Assembly: GCF_934190775.1 (NCBI RefSeq) | Contig: NZ_CAKPTG010000001.1 | Coordinates: forward strand, 1-64,000 | DNA from: an uncultured Phascolarctobacterium sp. | Lineage (GTDB): Bacteria; Bacillota; Negativicutes; Acidaminococcales; Acidaminococcaceae | Direction of reading: 5' to 3' | Length of the DNA: 64,000 nucleotides | Shown: one piece after another, positions 59,550 to 64,000 of the stretch | Numbering within the stretch: position 1 is the stretch's first letter | How the letters are laid out: each line of letters opens with the position of its first letter | The notes under the pieces: model-generated | Told to the model about the DNA's origin: nothing | Seen by the model: the letters and a program-made list of their open reading frames with translations, nothing else | Database searches by the model: none | Translations under genes and position numbers: made by a program

Positions 59550-60557
59550 TTATTTACTGCCCTCAGGCTTTTCCTCGCCCTCCGGACTTACCTCAGCAAT
59601 CGTGCGGCGCATCTGCGTATCTGCCTGAATGTTGTTCAGGCGATAGTAATCCATTACGCCCAAACGACCGTTAGCCAGCGCCTCCGCCATAGCTGTCGGA
59701 ACCTTAGCCTGTGCTTCCACAACCTTCGCCTGCATTTCCTGCGTATAGGCCTTCATTTCCTGCTCCTTGGCCACAGCCATCGCACGACGTTCCTCAGCGC
59801 GTGCCTGAGCAATGCGCTTATCAGCCTCCGCCTGGTCGGTCATCAGCGCAGCACCGATGTTACGGCCTACATCTACATCCGCAATATCAATAGAAAGAAT
59901 TTCAAAAGCAGTACCTGCATCCAGGCCTTTATCCAAAACTGTTTTGGAAATATAGTCAGGGTTTTCCAGCACCTTGCTGTGGTCGGCGCTGGAGCCTACG
60001 TTAGTGACAATGCCTTCGCCGACACGTGCAATAATCGTTGCTTCGCCGGCACCGCCTACCAGGCGGTCAATGTTTGCGCGCACGGTTACGCGCGCCTTAA
60101 CCTTCAGCTCAATGCCGTCCTTGGCAACAGCGCTTACTACCGGAGTTTCGATAACCTCGGGGTTAACGCTCATCTGCACAGCCTCCAGTACATTACGGCC
60201 TGCCAGGTCGATAGCACAGCCACGCTCAAAGCTCAGCTCAATCTGCGCTCTGTGGGCTGCAATCAAAGCATCAATAACGCGGTCAACGTTACCGCCTGCC
60301 AGATAATGCGCCTCCAGCTGGTTGACGTTGACGTCCAGGCCAGCCTTGTTGGCCTTAATCAGCGGCAGCACAATCTGCGACGCGGGCACGCGGCGCAAGC
60401 GCATACCGATAAGGTTGAAGATGCCTACGTTAACGCCGGCAGCAATTGCGGAAATCCACAGGCCCAACGGCACAAAGTTAAGAAAAATTGCTATACCGAC
60501 AATGGCCAAAACTACTACAAAGCCACTGCCGAAAATCATACTGAATAATACATCCAT
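59550..60557 (-). CDS. floA: Flotillin-like protein FloA
   Basis: Protein of 335 aa. An N-terminal hydrophobic hairpin (about 1-45) precedes the SPFH/flotillin-like domain (about 60-230; AIDLAGRNVLEAVQMSVNP) and a Glu/Ala-rich helical domain (about 235-300; ARAEERRAMAVAKEQEMKAY) for oligomerisation. FloA forms functional membrane microdomains that support protein complexes and cell-wall synthesis. It follows nfeD by 4 nt, the conserved partnership (YqeZ-FloA in B. subtilis). AAGGAG precedes ATG. Confidence 0.95.
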   Translation of the reverse strand: MDVLFSMIFGSGFVVVLAIVGIAIFLNFVPLGLWISAIAAGVNVGIFNLIGMRLRRVPASQIVLPLIKANKAGLDVNVNQLEAHYLAGGNVDRVIDALIAAHRAQIELSFERGCAIDLAGRNVLEAVQMSVNPEVIETPVVSAVAKDGIELKVKARVTVRANIDRLVGGAGEATIIARVGEGIVTNVGSSADHSKVLENPDYISKTVLDKGLDAGTAFEILSIDIADVDVGRNIGAALMTDQAEADKRIAQARAEERRAMAVAKEQEMKAYTQEMQAKVVEAQAKVPTAMAEALANGRLGVMDYYRLNNIQADTQMRRTIAEVSPEGEEKPEGSK

Positions 60558-60561
60558 AATG

Positions 60562-61035
60562 TCACTCCTTCGTTTGTTCTACAAAAATTTTGCTGCCCTC
60601 TACCCGCACGATAATCACGGGCGCAGACTTTTCGATATAATCTCCCTGGCTGCTCACATCAAGACGCTTGCCGTCCACCAGAATCGTGCCTGCAGGACGC
60701 AGCGTAGTCAAGGCCCTGCCTCTTTTGCCCACCAGCATGCTCCAGTTTTTACCGCCGGTGTAGCCTTCGCTGTTCTTTTGGCGCGTCCACAGCACAAAGG
60801 GATTATACTTGCTTTCTCTGGGCAGATACACGCACAGCAGGGTAATCACCAGCACCAAAAACAGATACACTGCCAAAAGCACCAGCGCCGCCCAGGCATT
60901 GCCGCCCAAAACATAAAAGCTGCCGACTGTCAGGCACACCATGCCGCTGACACCGAAAATACCAAAGCCCGGCACCACAAATTCTATCAGCAGCAGGACT
61001 ATACCCGCCAGCATAAAATAATATTCCAATGGCAT
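60562..61035 (-). CDS. NfeD family membrane protein
   Basis: Protein of 157 aa. Two or three hydrophobic helices (about 5-70) precede an OB-fold domain (about 90-155; MLVGKRGRALTTLRPAGTIL and VDGKRLDVSSQGDYIEK). It lacks the serine-protease part found in long NfeD proteins, so it is the short (NfeD1b-like) type that works with flotillins. First gene of nfeD-floA-unknown-PPK2, with GGAGG seven bases upstream of ATG. Confidence 0.92.
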   Translation of the reverse strand: MPLEYYFMLAGIVLLLIEFVVPGFGIFGVSGMVCLTVGSFYVLGGNAWAALVLLAVYLFLVLVITLLCVYLPRESKYNPFVLWTRQKNSEGYTGGKNWSMLVGKRGRALTTLRPAGTILVDGKRLDVSSQGDYIEKSAPVIIVRVEGSKIFVEQTKE

Positions 61036-61099
61036 GACTGCACCTCCTCAACGCTTGTACAATTATAGTATAGCAGAGTAAAAGCATGAAGTAAATGTG

Positions 61100-61300
61100 A
61101 ACGTACCCCTGCCTATAGAAGCGGGAGCTTCCTGCTTCAGCGAGAACAGCACCACTAACTCCGAAGAGTTATGGCGACTTACACTCTCTCCACAGGCGTA
61201 GATTCCCGTGCGACCCACGGTACTTTATGAGTTACGCTAGGCAGATATTCGCCTAGCTTCTTCTCTAATATTTATTGCAGCGTTCTTGTCACGGTTATGA
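61100..61300 (-). ncRNA. Likely omega RNA (reRNA) at the tnpB 3' end
   Basis: By analogy with ISDra2 and related elements, a guide RNA should derive from the tnpB 3' end through the right end (61237 down to 61097). The structured stretch with CGACTTACACTCTCTCC-type and hairpin sequences at 61100-61230 has no reading frame. The guide would be the 16-20 nt just beyond 61097 (61077-61096). Boundaries are inferred. Confidence 0.45.
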
Positions 61301-62355
61301 TGACTGCCACACTTAGGGCAATCCCATTCCCGCACAGATAAGTCTTTGGTGTCATTGTTCTGGTAGCCACAGACATGGCATAGCTGACTGCTTGGATACC
61401 ATTTGTCTATCTTGATAAGTTGCTTACCCTGCCATGCAAGTTTGTATTCCAGCATACTTGTGAACATGCTCCAGACATTGTCGGATATGGATTTACCAAA
61501 GCTGAACTTGCCACCCTTCTTTCGCTTCGCCATGGCCTTTACGCTAATGTCCTCTATGCCAATCGCATCATAGCAGTCTGCAAGATAACGAGCTTTCTTA
61601 TGCAGAAAATCACGGCGTTGATTAGCAATTTTCTCATGGAGTACAGCCACACGCAGTCTTTGTTTATTCCTGTTACGGCTCCCTTTTTGTCTCTTGGAGA
61701 GTTTTCTTTGTGCCTTGACCAATTTCTTTTCGGCTTCCCGTAAGAAATTTGGATAATCGGCATTGTCCTCATCGGAAGCAACATACAGCCCGTGCATAGC
61801 AAAATCCAATCCAAGAAAATTCTTCGGTATAATGGGAAGTATTTGGTTTTCATACTCCACCAAAATGCTGATATAGTATTTTCCTGACGGTGTTTTGCTT
61901 ATGGTTACAGTCTTTATGGTGCTATTCTCCATCAATGGACGATGCAGACACAGCTTCACCAAGCCTATTTTAGGCAGCTTGACTTTGTTTCCCTCGATTC
62001 TTACTGAGCCATGTTGGTTGTTCGTAGAATATGAAGCATGACCTGTTTTCTTCGACTTGAAGTGTGGCTTGCCAAAATGCTTCCTATTGCTCCAAAAGTT
62101 GTTATACGCCTTGTTCAGGTTTATTTGGGCATTGGCGAGAGCAAGGCTGTCAACCTCTTTCAGCCAAGGAAATTCTTTCTTGTACTGTGCAGGTGTATTG
62201 TTAAGCCTCTTGCCTGTTTCCTTATAGTAATCAAGACGATCTCCAAGCATCTTGTTATAGATGAATCTGGCACAGCCGAAAGTCTTGGTAAACATAATCT
62301 TCTGTTCAATTGTCGGGTAGAGCCTGTATCGGTATGCCTTATTCACTATAATCAC
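61237..62355 (-). CDS. tnpB: RNA-guided endonuclease TnpB (IS605 OrfB)
   Basis: Protein of 372 aa. The N-terminal wedge/helical part starts AYRYRLYPTIEQK; the RuvC-like nuclease is complete: LGLDFAMHGLYV (RuvC-I Asp about 186), IGIEDISVKAM (RuvC-II Glu about 269) and RDKNAAINI (RuvC-III Asp about 358). A zinc finger has CHVCGY and CPKCG pairs (about 329-350). TnpB cuts DNA under an omega RNA and favours retention of the element. Start is GTG, overlapping the tnpA stop by 4 nt. All catalytic residues remain. Confidence 0.95.
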   Translation of the reverse strand: MIIVNKAYRYRLYPTIEQKIMFTKTFGCARFIYNKMLGDRLDYYKETGKRLNNTPAQYKKEFPWLKEVDSLALANAQINLNKAYNNFWSNRKHFGKPHFKSKKTGHASYSTNNQHGSVRIEGNKVKLPKIGLVKLCLHRPLMENSTIKTVTISKTPSGKYYISILVEYENQILPIIPKNFLGLDFAMHGLYVASDEDNADYPNFLREAEKKLVKAQRKLSKRQKGSRNRNKQRLRVAVLHEKIANQRRDFLHKKARYLADCYDAIGIEDISVKAMAKRKKGGKFSFGKSISDNVWSMFTSMLEYKLAWQGKQLIKIDKWYPSSQLCHVCGYQNNDTKDLSVREWDCPKCGSHHNRDKNAAINIREEARRISA

Positions 62356-62747
62356 CTGCCTTGATTTTCTATGTATTTACGAATTGTCTCAATAGGAGCA
62401 CCGCCTGTCGTCAGCAAGCAATAGCTTCTTGACCAAAACATTTCTTTCCACAATTTACGCCTAACTTCTGGAAAATCTTTTTTGATTAGCCTAGAACTGG
62501 CACTTTTGTAAGCGTTGATGAATTTCGACATCTCGGTATTAGGATGGGCACGAAACATGATATGTACATGGTCTTGATCATGGTTCCATTCTTCCAATGT
62601 GATGTTATATGAAGAGCCTATGCGAACAAATATGTCTTTTGCATATTGGCTCATCTGGTCGGAAAACACCTTACGACGGTACTTTACTACCAGAACAAGA
62701 TGGTAATACAGCAAGAACACTGAATGGTTATTATTGTCTAATTTCAT
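62352..62747 (-). CDS. tnpA: IS200/IS605 transposase TnpA (HUH, Y1)
   Basis: Protein of 131 aa. The HUH motif is HVHIMF (about 60-65) and the catalytic tyrosine lies in IRKYIENQG (about 125). The N terminus has the conserved YYHLVLVVKYRRKVF. These enzymes cut and join single-stranded DNA at hairpin ends during replication. Full length and intact. Transcribed with tnpB. Confidence 0.95.
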   Translation of the reverse strand: MKLDNNNHSVFLLYYHLVLVVKYRRKVFSDQMSQYAKDIFVRIGSSYNITLEEWNHDQDHVHIMFRAHPNTEMSKFINAYKSASSRLIKKDFPEVRRKLWKEMFWSRSYCLLTTGGAPIETIRKYIENQGR

Positions 62748-63082
62748 AGTATAATCAGCCCTTTCACTTCTATGACTGATTATATCATAAAGCTATCTAA
62801 GGAGCAATTGTCCGGCTCAATTACTTACGTAAATTCGCCAGACCCACCTTCATCCCCCACCTTAGAGGTGGAGGACTTCTGGCGGATTAGGTTAAAGTTT
62901 ATGCTGCCAAAAGCAAAGCTGCCTGTAATACTTTAACAAAAGAATTTTTCTGGCGCATTTATTCAAAAAGCAGTATCCTGGAGACGTGCACAGCAAGCAC
63001 ATTTGCTGCTTTACTTATTGCGCCAAAAATTGTATGATAAAGGAAAAGCTTCTTCTACTATAAACAAAGGCGGGACTTGATG

Positions 63083-63565
63083 ATGAAAAAAATACTTATT
63101 TTACTGACGCTGATTTTTGCGCTTGCCTGCACTTGCACAGCCTTCGCTGGCGCAGGCACTGATACAAACGCTAACATGGAAAAAATAACCAGCACCAGCG
63201 CTGGCGACTTATATCTTGATAAGGATAATTTGCAGGCATTGCGCCAGGGCGACAAGCTTTTTTTGCTGGTGTCTGCCGAGCTGCGCTACAATAAGGAAAT
63301 GCTGCCTAAGCTGCAGGCTACCAAGCCGGAGCTGAAAACAGCAATCAGCATGACGCAGATTTATTTGTATAATAACGATGGCACGCAGTATGCGCTGCTC
63401 AAAAGCCTGTACACCGATAAGGACGATAATGTTGTTTACACTATCGAAGGCTCGCCCAAGCTGCAGCCTGTCAAAAGCAAGCTGCAAATGCTGCTTTATG
63501 AAAGAGCGTTGACAGCGATGGAAAACCAAAAGCGTATTGCCGATATGCTCAGACGCAAAGCGTAA
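63083..63565 (+). CDS. Small secreted protein of unknown function
   Basis: Protein of 160 aa with a clear signal peptide: a Lys-rich start, a hydrophobic core (ILILLTLIFALACT) and a likely signal-peptidase I site AFA-GA (about 23). The mature part is small, with mixed charge (includes LYLDKDNLQALRQGDKLFLL and a helical basic end). No domain is recognised. ATG 63083 is eight bases after AGGCGGG; two upstream in-frame codons (TTG, ATG) are less well spaced. It may reach the periplasm of a diderm host; related proteins could form beta folds, but this is not established. Single gene with a terminator. Confidence 0.7.
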   Translation: MKKILILLTLIFALACTCTAFAGAGTDTNANMEKITSTSAGDLYLDKDNLQALRQGDKLFLLVSAELRYNKEMLPKLQATKPELKTAISMTQIYLYNNDGTQYALLKSLYTDKDDNVVYTIEGSPKLQPVKSKLQMLLYERALTAMENQKRIADMLRRKA

Positions 63566-63569
63566 CAAA

Positions 63570-63615
63570 AAGACCTTGATGTCAGTTTTTACTGACGCCA
63601 AGGTCTTAATTTTTT
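63570..63615 (+). terminator. Terminator after the secreted-protein gene
   Basis: AGACCTTG/CAAGGTCT with inner GTCAGT/ACTGAC, followed by a TTTTTT run. Confidence 0.88.
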
Positions 63616-63644
63616 AACGAAGCTCTTTATAAGCAAACATTCTA

Positions 63645-63673
63645 TTGCTTTAGTTGAAATTTTATGATAAAAT
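63645..63673 (+). promoter_or_regulatory. Promoter of toxin-like peptide, copy 2
   Basis: TTGCTT (63645-63650), 17 bp, TAAAAT (63668-63673), sharing TATGATAAAAT with copy 1. Confidence 0.5.
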
Positions 63674-63736
63674 GTTTTTGACAACCGGTTCACGGGGTGG
63701 TGTTGCCTTCATTCTCTACGAATGGAGGTGATGTCT

Positions 63737-63823
63737 ATGGTATATTTCAGCTTTCAGGATTTAATGTCCTTTGGAATTTTTATCGTAGCATTACTTACGT
63801 TCATTTTTCAGAACAAAAAGTAA
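63737..63823 (+). CDS. Small hydrophobic type I toxin-like peptide (holin-like), copy 2
   Basis: A 28-aa peptide with one membrane segment (GIFIVALLTFIF, residues 13-24) and basic end (QNKK). It is identical to the peptide at 9475-9561 except Lys for Arg at residue 27. GGAGG lies eight bases before ATG; the upstream ATG two codons earlier is too close. The long leader (about 57 nt) contains GGTGGTGTTGCC-type sequence shared with copy 1 and may fold to limit translation. A convergent antisense RNA is predicted on the other strand. Confidence 0.7.
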   Translation: MVYFSFQDLMSFGIFIVALLTFIFQNKK

Positions 63824-63839
63824 AAAAGTTACGGACATA

Positions 63840-63928
63840 GAAAAACCGCCCCATGACTTTGACGAGTAGCGGAGCGGATTTTTCTTAACCCTATCGGCAA
63901 CCCACCTCTGTGGGCGGTTGTCTTTTCT
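63840..63928 (-). ncRNA. Putative antitoxin antisense RNA, module 2
   Basis: Predicted RNA of about 89 nt on the minus strand, ending in a CCGCTCC/GGGGCGG hairpin followed by TTTTT (63841-63877). It contains the same CAACC/GGTTG hairpin as module 1 and overlaps the 3' untranslated region of the toxin-like gene. Confidence 0.55.
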
Positions 63929-63934
63929 ATATCT

Positions 63935-63963
63935 AATATACCACATAATTCACAGCTTTGCAA
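63935..63963 (-). promoter_or_regulatory. Promoter of antisense RNA, module 2
   Basis: TTGCAA (63958-63963), 17 bp, TATATT (63935-63940) on the minus strand. Confidence 0.6.
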
Positions 63964-64000
63964 GTTTTGAATTTATGCGCAACAATAAGAAAAACCGCCC

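Larger units (their letters stand above)
61097..62885 (-). mobile_element. IS200/IS605-family insertion sequence (tnpA + tnpB)
   Basis: Element with an HUH/Y1 transposase gene and a tnpB gene overlapping by 4 nt. The right end (61097 onwards) has a subterminal hairpin (GAAGC...GCTTC around 61118-61138) and ends GGGGTACGTTCAC on the minus strand, as in related elements. The left end contains a hairpin CCACCT/AGGTGG (62860-62874) followed by GTCCTCCACC-type sequence. No inverted terminal repeats or target duplications are expected for this family. The exact ends, especially on the left, are approximate. Both genes are intact, so it may be mobile. Confidence 0.85.

Overview
The window looks like a chromosomal segment of an anaerobic Bacillota bacterium, most likely class Negativicutes (an Acidaminococcaceae/Phascolarctobacterium-like organism is my best guess, moderate confidence). 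Reasons: Firmicutes-style regulation (two T-box leaders, a glmS ribozyme, GGAGG ribosome binding sites, sigma-A promoters), a DivIVA/SepF/YlmE/YlmH division cluster, FloA/NfeD, the CdaA/CdaR/GlmM module, an anaerobic energy-converting hydrogenase and a stand-alone decarboxylase-type carboxyltransferase. Most genes lie on the minus strand.

Layout. 1-790: 5' end of a 16S rRNA gene with its leader and promoter, divergent from a class A PBP gene. 2.9-9.1 kb: carboxyltransferase, CorC-type membrane protein, ileS with an Ile T-box. 9.3-9.7 kb: a type I toxin/antisense-RNA module (a second copy lies at 63.6-64.0 kb). 10.2-14.7 kb: six-gene operon ylmE-sepF-proC-ylmH-divIVA-phosphatase. 14.8-16.6 kb: acyl-CoA dehydrogenase and thioesterase. 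16.7-18.8 kb: glutamine synthetase with an attenuator-like leader. 18.8-23.1 kb: holA, a solitary HTH antitoxin-type gene, comEC and comEA. 23.1-23.6 kb: three tandem palindromic repeat units. 24-30.5 kb: leuS with a Leu T-box, uvrB, exonuclease III, a GNAT enzyme. 30.6-37.9 kb: a six-gene group 4 hydrogenase (Hyf-like) operon. 38-40.3 kb: a pair of WYL regulators. 40.3-42.5 kb: glmS with its ribozyme.

42.7-47.45 kb is an AT-rich accessory island: an XRE-like regulator faces an operon of an HNH-nuclease/membrane fusion, a Gly/Ala-rich membrane protein with an SH3-like tail, an unknown helical protein, and a tiny membrane peptide interrupted by an in-frame stop. A run of seven G sits between the -35 and -10 of its promoter, and the island is bracketed by similar hairpin repeats. 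This is the best candidate for an undescribed (defence or toxin-like) system.

47.5-52.5 kb: cdaA-cdaR-oxidoreductase-glmM. 52.5-55.4 kb: lepA, an AdhR-like MerR regulator with a textbook operator, rpsT. 55.6-61 kb: a B12-binding radical SAM protein, a PPK2-type phosphotransferase, an unknown His/Asp-rich protein, floA and nfeD. 61.1-62.9 kb: an intact IS200/IS605 element (tnpA+tnpB). 63.1 kb to the end: a small secreted protein and the second toxin module.

Themes: cell-envelope precursor supply (glmS, cdaA/cdaR/glmM, PBP1A), division, aminoacyl-tRNA synthesis under T-box control, and anaerobic energy metabolism, interspersed with several small toxin-like and mobile elements. All calls are by eye; no database search was run.
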